From Cyathus striatus (taxonomy: Eukaryota > Basidiomycota > Agaricomycetes > Agaricales > Nidulariaceae), in NCBI GenBank assembly GCA_025738555.1, contig JAOVFP010000001.1:1612001-1676000 (forward strand): DNA of 64,000 nucleotides, read 5' to 3'. Below the pieces are notes generated by a model, which was not told the DNA's origin, did not search any database, and saw nothing but the letters and a program-made list of their open reading frames with translations. Shown here piece after piece: positions 1 through 11,281 of this stretch (the stretch's first letter is position 1; every line of letters begins with the position of its first letter). The position numbers were made by a program, and so were the translations under genes.

Positions 1-9
1 GATTGGTGA

Positions 10-27
10 GCAACGTCAGCAACGTCA
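10..27 (+). repeat. Two subterminal GCAACGTCA 9-mers
   Basis: GCAACGTCA occurs at 10-18 and 19-27. It is the same 9-mer that forms arrays at 11,282-11,500, 15,600-15,690, 16,240-16,400 and 16,738-16,860. Repeated short motifs near the ends are typical of transposase-binding subterminal regions. Confidence 0.6.
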
Positions 28-60
28 CTTGCAAGATTCGTAGTTGTCGTACGCAACACT

Positions 61-328
61 CTGCTTTGGAGTTACCAGAGCAGGTAAATTCGGTAATGAA
101 GCTTCCAAGCAGTTGAGAAACGAGCTAGGAGCATCTGCGTTAGAATTACCAAAACAGTCAACGAGGTGGGGGTATGAGGGAAGAAGGAAGTCTGCTTTAG
201 AATTACCAAAGCAGTCAACGAGGTGGGGGTATGAGGGAAGAAAGAAGTCTGCTTTAGAATTACCAAAGCAGTCAACGAGGTGGGGGGATGAGGGAAGAAG
301 AAATACTGCTTTAGAATTACCAAAGCAG
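61..328 (+). repeat. 57-bp minisatellite carrying 23-nt hairpins
   Basis: A 23-nt imperfect hairpin (stem CTGCT/AGCAG, loop AGAATTACC or GGAGTTACC) starts at 61, 135, 192, 249 and 306. The last four are exactly 57 bp apart, with a spacer rich in GGTGGGGGTATGAGGG. Because 57 is a multiple of 3, one frame stays open across the array, but I do not regard it as a gene. The array lies beyond the 3' end of the transposase gene. Confidence 0.85.
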
Positions 329-590
329 CGAGGGTGATGGTGGTGTGATTGGTAGGGACACTACGGCGAATCGGCGATAGGCCGATACTATTTACTGTTT
401 GTTGTTCAATGGTTTGTTGTTCAATGTTTGAGCTGGAATTTTAATTCTTAGGTAGTTTGTTTTACACTCGGTCAACTAGAAGAGTACTGATACTTATAGG
501 CTCATAAGAAGTAGGCTTATTTAATTAAAATGTAACGGGTATATGTAACATGTACAAAATTTAATTAAACGGAATGAGTAGCAGTCTAAT

Positions 591-3500
591 TTAATCTATA
601 TGGACCTTCTTTTGGGACGTGGGCCGTGGCTTTGGGCGTGGTTTTTCTTCCATTTGAACTGGCACCTCCGAGTCCGATAATTCTGATTTTTTGTACAAAA
701 GGCCCCTCTAATAAATAGTAAGAACAGTTAGCCTTTTCGAGTCACGCGATATTACAATAGCACACCTCAAAATCTTGTTCCAAGTCTTCAAAGTTTGGAT
801 CGCTCCAACCTTCAGGAAGATTTCCGTATGGATACCAACTATCCTGAAGAGAACCCCGATCCAAACCCCATACACCACTTCCTGCTCTTCCTGCTTGAGT
901 TGATCTTTCAAAAAGACGTTGTTCGAATGCATGTAGGCACTCTTTATCAATATCGAGACCATTCACGACACTTGGACCAAAGTGAAGCTGGTAGTTCCAT
1001 GCCGCCTGTAACAAATCATTGCTGGAGCTAAACCCCTCTGCATATTTAGCTGCGATATACACGGTTACTGCATGTGCGTAAGGAATTTTTAATAGCCAAT
1101 CTGATGCCTTCTCGATCTTATTGGCTCCAGGAACGTTGAGAAAGAACCAATGAGCTATTTCAGCACGTTTAAGGGCTGATAGATCGCCATAGTGATTGAC
1201 TGTGCCTGGTAAGTGTCCTAATTCTTTGGTATTAAGCCTATCGCGAACATATACCACCGCCGGTAAATTAAATGAGTCCTTATCAGCGTCCAGAGGATCA
1301 CAATCGAGTAAAGACTGGAATACCGAGATGTGAGGCTGTAAGATAGTGCTCGTTTCGTTAGTTACTTCGACATCGCGGAATTCAAATATTATGTCCTCCT
1401 CGCTACGAGTTTCAAAAGAGCGGGTCCATCTTCCGAGCTATTATCCGATCAGTACTATTTTGAATGAAAAATGAAATGACTTACGCGCTTTGCACGGCGT
1501 CCCTTCAAATCTCTCCACAGCTCATCCACAATATTCCCCAATGCGACAACGTAATATAAAGGCGTAGATGATTCTTGAACGAAGCAATCTCGCCAGAGGC
1601 GGACTTTCCACTGACGGTGACCTAACTTGATGATAATTCTTGATGGATACCAATACTCCCCGATGTGAATTAAAGCCCCACAGCCTGGGCTATTTAATCA
1701 CTAAGTACGATTCATGTAAGAGTAATAATGAAATATCACTCACATTAATCGATCGGAAAGTTTCTTCTTCTCCCAATTTACCGGCTTTTGAGCCCTGGAA
1801 ACATGAGTTAGTGATACTAGCCAGCCACGAAGAAAGGAGATCTTACGGGGGATATGAGAACGTGTTTAATTGTAGTAGAGCTGTAGGGTACAAGCATTCA
1901 TCACACTTAAAGTCCACGTTGGCCTTGAGATTCGAGGCACGACCATCTCTTTGACATGCTATATGCATCCAAGTTCTACAAAAGTCGCACTGCACTGCGC
2001 CGGACCCCTCGTCATCAATCTCCAATCCATTACCCTGCATCCCACAGTGACAAACAAAAGGGGAATCAGATACAGTCTCAACTTCATTGGCTTCAACATC
2101 TCCTTGCAGCAGCTCCGTATCGTCTTCCAGAGGAACAATGGCTTCATCGGCAGATTCAATATCTCCATCTTCCAGCGGCTCCGCTTCACCTTCGAGAGGA
2201 ACAATGGCTTCATCGGTAGATTCAACTTCTTCGTCTTCGAGCGGCTTAGCGTCATTGTTTGATTCGACTTCACCGGCAGAAACAACTTCAGATTCACCTG
2301 AATCGACTTCGGGGACTTCAGTTCTGCCATTATATTCAAGGGAAGCCTTCTTGACTTTGTCAGAAGCCCATACACGATCCCCTTGATTCATTAGAGTAAA
2401 CCCTTGACGCTGGAAAGAAAGGGAGGCCGCTGTAGATAGATTTCGTTTGCCATTAATCTTAATGCCAAACCGTTGTTGGATATTTTTTTTCATAACAGTC
2501 AGATATCGTTGCTGAGCCGTTGTTCCACCCCGTAGCCGATAAACTGCGCTGGACGTTAGAAAGTCTTCTGACACCTTAACACTGGGTGCAAACAAAGCTT
2601 CGTCTGGCGTCAGTCCTCGCACTTCATTTACACATCTGCCATCAATTCCATCATAGTGGTATACCTTTGAATTGGCGGTGTGGCGTGTTACAAAATGTCG
2701 TTGTATGTGACTATAGAACACACGTCCAACCATATCGTAGATAACGCTGTGTTCCCCTTCTAAGGACGGAAGAGGCGTTAGTGTCGACGGAAAGTGCCAT
2801 TCTTTTGGAGGCTCTGCTGTTAGACAACTGTCATCAACATTAAATATTAAGATGACCGGGATTGACAACCAAATGTCAAATTTGAAGATATTTCCGTCGC
2901 AGAGGGTCTTCTCTTCATGCTTTCTAAAGCAGTTGAATGGTCCTTTCTCGTCGAATCGAATACGAGACTGTAGCCAGAGAGTAGCCTTGCCCTTGTAGCT
3001 CTTGAAGTCGTCAAGAGAAAGATCGTTGAACATGCGCCTCGATGGTGTTTTGGGGATGTGCACGTGCATTCCATCTGTAGATCGACATTCTCCAACAGTA
3101 ATTTCGAGCCGTTCAAAATACAAATGCGCTAGATAACTCTCATCACTGCTTTCATTTTGGATAATAGCGTAAAACCAAGACTGCGAATCATTCATTAGTG
3201 GGTACAGAGAAGAAAATAAATAGAGATAATACATACCCACAGCGTGTTACATTGGTCTACAGTAGCGTCTCCAAGCTTACGAACTGTGAGATATTTCCTG
3301 AAAGTATCCCGAGATGTGTTCAGGATTTGTATAATGTTTTTAGTCTTGGGTTTCTTCTGAGCTCGCTCCCACAGCTTGAACAATTTCAGAAACTCTGAAA
3401 ATGCTGAATCAGGCAGAGCATTTTTTGACGTATTCTTGAAGTTATTCGAATTACACTGAAGCGCTTCAAAAAGGAGTTGTAATGATGAGTCCAGCCAGCA

Positions 3501-6500
3501 GGAATTAAGATGCCACCCAAAACTGGGCAGTCCCCGGGGCTTTTTGGGGGGTTTACGAATGGATGTCTTATTCGAACCAGGGAGTGCTTTCGCTGATTTT
3601 TTGGGAACTTCAAGCGCCTTAATCGTATCAGGAGGTCGTCCATCATTTACATACACAGATCTTTCCGCTGTCTTTTTCGCTTTCCTTTTCATTTTTGGTG
3701 GCAGTATAGGCTTAGCCGTAGAGTCCGTATCATCTACGTCATCCACGTTGGCTTTCCTTTTCTTTTTGGGCGAGGGTGCATCTGTGTCATCAGACGGTCT
3801 AATTGTCTTCTTAGCTTTCCTTTTCCTTTCGGGCGGGGGTAAAAGCTCTCCTGGAGTGTCGGGAGGGCGTCCATCACTCTTCTCTTTCTTGTTTTGAAAG
3901 TTACGGGACTTGCGTCTCTTGTCTTTCCAACGATTAGCCCGGCCGTAGCGTATTTTAGCACCAACTAAAAATCACAATTAGCTAAAAGTGATATTAACAT
4001 TAAAGTATGTACACCTACCAGTAGACGCTTTAAATTGCATGTCGTAACCTTTTGCTACAGCATGAAGCGAATATAGTCCATTCGTGAAGGAATGGTCGCG
4101 TCCTTGAGCGCAGTAGAGCTTCCAATGTTGGGCTTCCTCTGCATTTGTCGTATCAGGTAATGAGTCCCAAATATCTGGTTCCATAGTCCTCTTCGAAACA
4201 AATAGCATCGATGCTGTGGATTCACGTAGGTACCAATCAAGCCACGGCCTTGCTAAAGGAAAGTCGTACAAGACAATTTGTACGTCTTTCCTAAACTGAT
4301 ACACATCGGCACAGTTCAACAGAGCCATCATTTTCTTTTTGAACTCCAGAATCCTTTCTAGCGAAACAACTCCTTGAATGCGTGAAATTCGAGTGATATT
4401 TGCCCGAAAGTGCTCTCTACAGCCTTTAAGTAAGCCTGTAGCTGCTTCCAACAGCTCTTCGAGTGTACGTGCATCTCCATTGGCCTTCCTAACATTAATA
4501 AAAGCCTCTATAAACCCATTCCTTTCCGCTTCACTAAAGTCCATGACCTAGAACAATAGGTTCAGTAACTATACATATCCTTATTCAATTGAGAACTTAC
4601 CCCAGCGAATCGGTCATCCGGAAGATCTACATCTTGAAAGTTTGCTTCCATATACATGCTTTTGAAAAGCGCCTCAAAGTGCTTTTCATAATGTTTTGAA
4701 GTTCCTCCCTCACTATACGAGAATATCACAGGAAGCCAGCTTGACAGAAGTGCGGAGTAAACGGAGGAGATGATCAGAATAGAATTGCGGTTCTTCCACC
4801 ATCCATAGGTTGCGTCACTAACGAGACCGTTAATAGGACTATCATCATGCTTTTCGAGAAGCATTTGAGATGCCATAAAGTCGGTCTGAAAAGAAATAAC
4901 TAATTGTCCTTTAATCGACGCTTCCACGACAAAATCAGGATGTTTTGTCTCAAATTCTCTGTAAGCTCGAAAATCAAATGCAGCGCTTGGGTTAAGACCT
5001 TCAGCCATCATGATGTTCTTCCGGTCAAACGCTATCCTATCCTTGTTTCCATAAACAGGGGATATCTCTGCAACCGATTCCTCAGGCATTCCACTAACAG
5101 ACTTTGGGCCTGAGTAAAGTTCTGCAGGTTTCGCTGCAGGATGAGTTTTAACAGTAGCTACAAACCGCTTATATTGACGTGGTAACGGGTGTATCTCCTG
5201 CCCAGGCTTCTCGTGGCGATGGTGCCCTGTGTTCTCGAAATGAACCCCTCCAGCCCAAGTGTATTGCGATGACCGAATATCACAGATAACACGGTACAAC
5301 TTTCCAGTACATTTGCATAATCCATATGGGGTGTCGTCATCCTTTTTAATATGAGTAAGTGCTCGCAGGACAATGTCACATCCTCGGTTATCACAGACTA
5401 CAATGCCTTGACATTTACGGTCTGTAACCTTGCCTCGCGTCCAATGATCAGCGTTAACTGAACCATATCGTCGCCTCCCATTGGTTGACCGAACGACCCA
5501 GTGGTGCAAAAGATTGCCGGTTAATTTAACGTAATTATGGGACATGTCGATTTCAATTTTTCTGTCTGGATACCCATTCCACCAAGTCATTTCGGGATCC
5601 CACTCTTCTAATTCTAATTCTATACACCGCGATTCATGATTGTTGCGGAATGGGATATGGTGGTCAGCTTTCCTATTTTGTTGCTTAGGAGATCGTTGAG
5701 ACCGTAGTATGCGTCCAGTTTTCTTCGTCCGGCCATCCGATTCGCTCTCGGGGTCACTAGTCGCCTTTTTAAAACGTACAGATTTCATTGTCCTCTGCTC
5801 GCGTGTAGCCTCCTTAGTTTTCTTTTCTTTGTTTTTCTTTTCCTTCTGGTCGCGTGTAGCCTTCTTTGTAGCCTTCTTTATCTTCTGGTCGTCTGCTTCG
5901 CTCTCAGACGATTCGCTCTCAGAGTCACATACATCCAAATCCTTCTAAGCCAGGTAAGTTATAACATACAGGTTAACTGTAGAGCGAGGATCTCACCTTG
6001 ATCGCATTTTTATGGGGTACAGATTTCTTTGTCCTCTGTTCGCATGTATTCTTTATCTTCCGGTCGTCCAATTCGCTCTCCGAGTGTTCGCTCTTTGGGT
6101 ATTCGCTCTCAGAGTCACATATATCCAGATACCTCTACGCCGGATAAGTTTTAACGTACAGGCTAACTGTAGAGCAAGGATCTCACCTTGATCGTAGGTT
6201 TCTTTTCCTTCTGGTCGCGTTTAGCCTCCTTTTTCTTCTGGTCATCTGATTCGCTATCAGAGTATGGCATAGAAGACCGTGACCGTTTGATATTTTCACT
6301 GTCACTATGTATGCGTCCAGCTTTCTTTGACTTTTGGAGGCGTAGCATAGGAGACCGCTTGGCATCTTCAACGTCACTAAGTTTACATTTATTATTCTTT
6401 GTCTTTTGGTGGGGTATGGCCTTCTTTATCTTTCGGTTGGCTTTGGCCTCTGGCGGTGTACGTTTATCAGGTTTGGAATCAGAAACGAGATCTTTACAAT

Positions 6501-7483
6501 CAACATCGCTCTCTGATTCAACCGATTCAACTGCAGAAAGAAATGGACTGGAATTGCTCTCTGATGATTCGATGGCTTTAGAAATGAATAGACGAGGGGT
6601 AGCTTTCTCTTCATGACATTTTGCTGGTTTCTCTTCTTTGATCTTAACTTTGAGAGGATTAGAAAGGAGCGGGGCTTCCTTCACAGTAACAACTCTTGTC
6701 TTTTTGTCGCCCTCAGCATTAGAAATTCTATCTATGAATGTCTCTGCCTTATCATTGAGAGAATTAGAAGGGAGCTTTTCCGGGGGGGAAGCTTCCATCT
6801 CTGTATCCTTTCTCTTTTCATCGCTTTTGGCCCCGATTACAATTGACGGAATCTCCTTTGATTTTCCGTCCACATTGTCAGCCTTAACCCTTTCCATTGC
6901 CTTAATGAGTGCTCAGTATCAGTACTATGAAGATATATATCATATTAGTGAGTATCTTACCTCGTCCCTGGACCCAACATTAACTTTGACATGGGCTTCA
7001 TCTGACTCATCACAGCTTATTTCAACACAGTAAAGAACTTTTCCTAATTGAAAGAAAGAGTTCAATAACAAATCATAGTTATTAACTATAGATTTATTAC
7101 CAGTTTTCCGATCTCTAACTTTACATAGCTGTTTGTCGGTTTTTTTCCTCACCAGTGAATCAGTAGCTTTAGCTGACTGCACGCTTGAATCGGACATTTT
7201 TTTGTGCACGCTTGAATCGGACTGTTTTTTAGATTTTCTCTTAACCAGCGAATTGGTAACATCAACCGACTGCATGCTTGACTCGGACGCCTGTTTTTTG
7301 GATTTTTTCTTCAGCAGTGAATCGGTATCTTCAACTGACTGCATGCTTGACTCGGACAATCGTCACTTCCGTTTCTTTCCATGATTGAATAGCTTGGATA
7401 CGAACCGTGCAACATTCAACTGAAGAAGACACTAGTTAGTACTCTCGAGTACATACTAGATATTGAGGACTTACAAATGTCAT
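591..7483 (-). CDS. GCM-domain MULE transposase fused to C19-like peptidase and PHD finger
   Basis: Twelve exons join in frame: 7483-7475, 7419-6961, 6900-6187, 6134-5997, 5944-4601, 4547-4019, 3964-3237, 3180-1847, 1794-1744, 1689-1485, 1437-766, 707-591. They total exactly 2,100 codons. A Ser/Lys-rich N-terminus with repeats leads to a GCM/WRKY-like zinc domain (about 552-710, WWNGYPDRK, CKC, HHRH). The DDE core follows: D817 (VSDATYGWW), D891 (MDFSEAERNGF) and Glu near 1025 (DTTNAEEAQHW). Next comes a ubiquitin-protease-like Cys box (NSCWLDSSLQLLF, Cys ~1220) and His box (HYDGIDGR, His ~1482), then acidic 22-residue repeats and a PHD finger (~1684-1736). The C-terminus (KPRPKPRP) is basic. 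DDE plus GCM places it in the MULE group; the peptidase and PHD roles are inferred. Codon 22 is TGA (7365-7363); translation could start at Met29. Intron phases all agree, which is strong support for the model. Confidence 0.82.
2131..2262 (-). repeat. 66-bp coding repeat, acidic linker
   Basis: AGGAACAATGGCTTCATCGG recurs at 2131 and 2197 (66 bp, 22 codons) inside exon 8 of the transposase. It encodes repeats of the ESxDEAIVPLE type between the peptidase-like domain and the PHD finger, probably a flexible linker. Confidence 0.8.
5911..6200 (-). repeat. 190-bp tandem duplication of an exon-intron unit
   Basis: ATTCGCTCTCAGAGTCACAT occurs at 5911 and 6101 (190 bp apart). The following acceptor, intron and ATCAAG|GTGAGATCC donor are also duplicated. 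The duplicated exon (5997-6134, 46 codons) is bounded by phase-0 introns on both sides, so the duplication keeps the frame. Confidence 0.85.
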
Positions 7484-7547
7484 TAGAGTTACCGTAGTTG
7501 TGCTTTGGAGTTTTGTAGAAAGCTAAAAAAGGAAAGGAAAGGAAGGA

Positions 7548-7695
7548 CTGCTTGGAATTACCATAGCAGTTATAAAGGGGCCGTAGAGAGCTAAAGGAAG
7601 GGAAGGGAAGGGAAGGGAAACGTTGTTTTAGAGTTACCAGAGCAGTTGTAAAGGGGCTGAGGGAATAGAGACAGCTCCGGAGTCACAAGAGGAGT
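7548..7695 (+). repeat. Hairpin-family repeats upstream of the transposase
   Basis: Imperfect hairpins at 7548-7569 (CTGCT/AGCAG around GGAATTACC), 7623-7645 and 7672-7695 match the 61-328 repeats. They are spaced by purine-rich GGGAA tracts. Confidence 0.65.
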
Positions 7696-7915
7696 TGTAA
7701 AGAGCTAAAGGAAGATCCAAAAGAAATGGAAAAGTACTTTCGAGTGACAGCGCAGCGTAAAGGGGGAAGGAATAGAGAAACTGCGAGTGCTTGGAATTTC
7801 GAAAAAAAACCCTTGAGCCAAGTCGAAAGAATAAAGTACCAGCCGCATTAGGACACCGACGAGCCGACGGCGCGCTTAGCACGCGTGAGGAGACGCATGT
7901 GGAGAATAGAAATGC

Positions 7916-7989
7916 ATGCCTCAGAATTACCAAGGCATGTTCATGGCGAGAGAGAAATGAAGATACATGCCTTAGAATTACCAAGGCAT
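7916..7989 (+). repeat. Two 23-nt hairpins with ATGCC/GGCAT stems
   Basis: At 7916-7938 and 7967-7989 (51 bp apart) the loop AGAATTACC is kept, but the stem is ATGCC/GGCAT instead of CTGCT/AGCAG. Both arms changed together, so pairing is preserved. Confidence 0.8.
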
Positions 7990-8159
7990 GTTCGTGGTGA
8001 GAGAGAAACAAAGATGGGAATAGAAATGCTTGCCTTAGGAGGCTGTGCACGCTGAGATAATCAAAGCTCAAATATGGACCAACAAAAATTTTCTGCGCAA
8101 ACATTGAACAACAAAAGGACAGCTTAACCGCCCTCTTCTCTTTTCACTATATCAAGTCA

Positions 8160-8334
8160 CTACTTAGGTTATTCCAAAGTGGACGTTCCCTTCCCCCCCC
8201 CTCCTTCACCATTACTTTCACACCACAAGCACAGCGTTACTTAGGTTATTCCAAAGTAGACCTTCCCCTCTTCCCCTCCTCAACCTTTATTTTCATACCA
8301 CCTCCACATCGCTACTTAGGTTTTTCCAAAGTAG
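8160..8334 (-). promoter_or_regulatory. Three ~76-bp direct repeats with hairpins, upstream of the 840-aa gene
   Basis: Hairpins with stem CTACTT/AAGTAG and core AGGTTATTCCA start at 8160, 8237 and 8312. Read on the minus strand they align with the CTGCTTTGGA...ACC family at 61-83. They lie 160-340 bp upstream of the plus-strand start at 8496. They could be shared promoter elements or transposase-binding sites. Confidence 0.55.
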
Positions 8335-8371
8335 ACGCTCTCCCCCTCCTTTATCTTCCTAGCTTCCTTCG

Positions 8372-8391
8372 GTTACCGTATTTTTGGTAAC
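8372..8391. repeat. GTTACC...GGTAAC inverted repeat
   Basis: A perfect 6-bp inverted repeat with an 8-nt AT-rich loop, 105 bp upstream of the start at 8496. It resembles the TTACC core of the hairpin family. Confidence 0.45.
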
Positions 8392-8495
8392 TCTAGCACT
8401 GCATCGAACCCGTTGCCGCCCCTTTACCCTACCTCCGTTGGTCAGTCTACTCCTTATCCATCCCTCAGCGTTACACTAACTTCGATCTTAGCAAT

Positions 8496-11108
8496 ATGGC
8501 TTATCCTCCATTAGACCACTCCAACGGTCGTGCAATTAGGTCTGGCGAATGCGTGTTCTATTCACCCAACGCCACTCGAAACGTTATCGTCCCAACCTAC
8601 TACGACGAAAATATGTATCTCTTCCGTAGCGACGCCTTGCTCAATGAAATTTTTCAAAAACCTATCTGGTGGTCTGATCCATATGGCTGGCTCTCGTTTG
8701 TCCCCAGTGCGCCATCGTTCACGGGCATCTTTTCTTGCCTTGCTGGGGCACCACGTATCACCCGTCCTGATGGCGAGCACCGGTTCGGGTTGGATGAGAC
8801 CTCTCTGCGCGAATGGTCTCAATTAGAGTCTCGGCTCATGTTCACCTACAAAATGCTTGCAATAAAATATGGGACTCTTGCCATTACTCCAGCTCCTCCT
8901 TCCTTCTCTGGATATAAAAGAAAACATAATACCAGAGAAATTGCGCGAAGATGTGCCGAGAATTCCCGCAGGTGGTTCGTATTGTGGATGGGGCTTCTAT
9001 CATACACGATCGCCATGAGTCATAGCACGTTCGTACGCCATGATACCAACTCCGATATGTATCCCGAATGGTACTCCTATCTGGCTGAATGTATGATTCC
9101 AGAGAGTCAACGTACGATTCCGGAGACTTGGCTAACTGGAATACAATCGTCGATGATTTGTAATTTCTCTAAGTCTTGTCTTCGTGCGGGAATCATCATC
9201 GACATTCCTGAACTTCTTAAAAGTCACTGCCCGATGTATCCTTTCTTCTTGAAGTTCAACATCCCGTACTGGTATCCGTGGGGGCCTTACGAAAAGAGGC
9301 AATCTCAGGATGCCCAGCCATATAAGGCCTTATTACCTTCGCCGTCCATTGTACGGAAGGATTTAAGCATAGTCGAGAGGCCTGATGACTATATCCAGCC
9401 TATTGAATGGAAAGAAACTTCGTTCGCCCGTGCGCACCTTGCTGAATCCTCGTCTCCTGCTTTCTCCCCATCACCACAAACTTCTTCTCATGCTCCACAT
9501 CCGCCCGCATCATCTAATATCGACAACTCAAAGCCTGCGTGGAAAGTGTTCTTGGAATCTCGTGAAGCACATTATGAAGCGAGACGGAAAATGGAGACAG
9601 AGCAGCAACGCCAGACTCGCTTAAGTCGTGAACGATCCAGAGGTTGGATTAAAGCAAGGGTTTATGAGTGGCAACTAGACGACAATGACCCCCCTGTTTA
9701 TGTCAGGGTACGGATTGATGGTAGAACTGCCAAGGAGCTGGTTATGGAGCAGTACGGTAATAACCAGATGATATTCAACCCTTACGACAACGAGTGGGAC
9801 TTGTGCGAAGAATTTGGATCCCCAGATTCAGATTCAGATGAAGCAGAACCTGAGCCGGCGCATGATGCTTCCGAGGATACATATGCCATTTCTGATGCCA
9901 TGCGTGTTCTACAAACCTCCCATTTCGAGCATTCCCCTTCCGAGCTTCCCCCTCCTCAGGATGATGAATCCGACGATGGGGAAGATGTAGTCTCTCTCGA
10001 CGATCTATCCCTTTTTTATGGGTTCACCCACTCGGATCGAGTTACAGTAACAACAGCCACGTACAAATGGGACGAGACTATGATGACCATCGGTTACATT
10101 GGTGGAGTTACCCAAGCTCCCAATGACCTTTATATACCTTCGATAACCAGCTTTATTGGGCCGTTGTCACAGGGGCGTGCCCCCCCGCATGAATTATGGG
10201 ATATTGGCAGTCCTAGGGATTTGCACGGAAAAATAATTGGCACATCCCGCGTATACAAGGTTCAAAGCTTGTATGTAGTGGTTCCGCACTCTGTTGCTCA
10301 GAATGTTGCGTGGTATTTCGGTGTGACGACAGCCCGTGATGCACTTTACGCATGCAGACTTCTCTCTGTTGTCGACAACATGAATGTGTATGGCGTGGCA
10401 CGAGAATTTCTAGCCAGAGGTATTCCATTCCATACGCTTCGGGAGCCGCAGATCTCCTCTGCTGTATCATTAAGCACCGATCCTGTTGTTACTACCTGTC
10501 GTCTTCCAGGTTATAAGTTCACCTACGATGACTATGTTTCCTATGTTGAGATGCGTAAAGCATTTCTCAATTCTCCTCGTGGGCGTGCAGCATTGCTTAT
10601 GGGAGGAATTGTCAGACGGATTGCACGGGAACATCTTAGTTTCGATGGGGCCCTTCGTGGTCCATCCTCTTCTGTGACTAATCACCAGATCGGAGTACGA
10701 TATGTTCACAATTCAGGGTGGGAGCTATGCGATGATGGTCTCACTGAATATGAGACTTGGATAGTATGTGGATGCTACATCGTTTACACTAGTAAGATTT
10801 ATTTTTATTATAACGACGATAATTATTGATGAGACTGGTAAGAACAAAAGCAGAAAAGTGTTGTATCTTGGTGGCCACTTCCTGGATGCTGGGCGCGTGA
10901 TGATAATGGTCAAAAATGGGGCCATTGGACCCCATTTAATGAATATTGGTACGAAAAACGAGAGAAGAACATCCGATCAGGAGCGATGAAGCCTGAAACC
11001 AATCTAGTTTGGCGGAAATGGCTCAGGGCAAATCACTATGCCCGGACCTTCCGAGAGACTGTGGAAATGGAGTCGCACAATTATCTTCATCGTTATTTAC
11101 AAAACTAA
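8496..11108 (+). CDS. 840-aa basidiomycete protein of unknown function, companion of the transposase
   Basis: Exon 1 is 8496-10763; GTATGT donor; the intron ends at CAG 10853; exon 2 is 10854-11108 (TAA). Together they make 841 codons. The spliced C-terminus has SWWPLPGCWA and KWGHWTPFNEYW, far more protein-like than reading through the intron. The N-terminus starts MAYPPLDHSNG. Around 350-430 lies a charged helical stretch (FLESREAHYEARRKMETEQQ) followed by an acidic Asp/Ser-rich linker. No catalytic motif or membrane segment is evident. Its general look (Trp-rich, FNIPYWYPWGPYEKR) resembles multi-copy orphan proteins of Agaricomycetes, but I cannot name a family. It is divergent from the transposase gene across about 1 kb of hairpin repeats, so cargo of the same transposon is the simplest reading. 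Confidence 0.78.
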
Positions 11109-11281
11109 TCATTGCTTGCTACGTACTCATGTTTTATATTTTATTTCGCAATACATATACAATGCTTGTAGCTTGGAACTTAAGTAATTTTGCGGAAAAC
11201 ATCATACACAAGTCTAGCAAAGCAACATCAAACTTCTCCAGTCTTAGCAGCAATACCATGCAACAAACATCACACCAAGTC

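Noticed and set aside
135..328. Regularly spaced repeats as a CRISPR array
   Set aside because: The spacers are near-identical, the units are tandem, and the genome is eukaryotic; it is a minisatellite.
44..337. 97-codon ORF with ALELPKQSTRW repeats
   Set aside because: Entirely the 57-bp minisatellite read in one frame; period divisible by three keeps it open.
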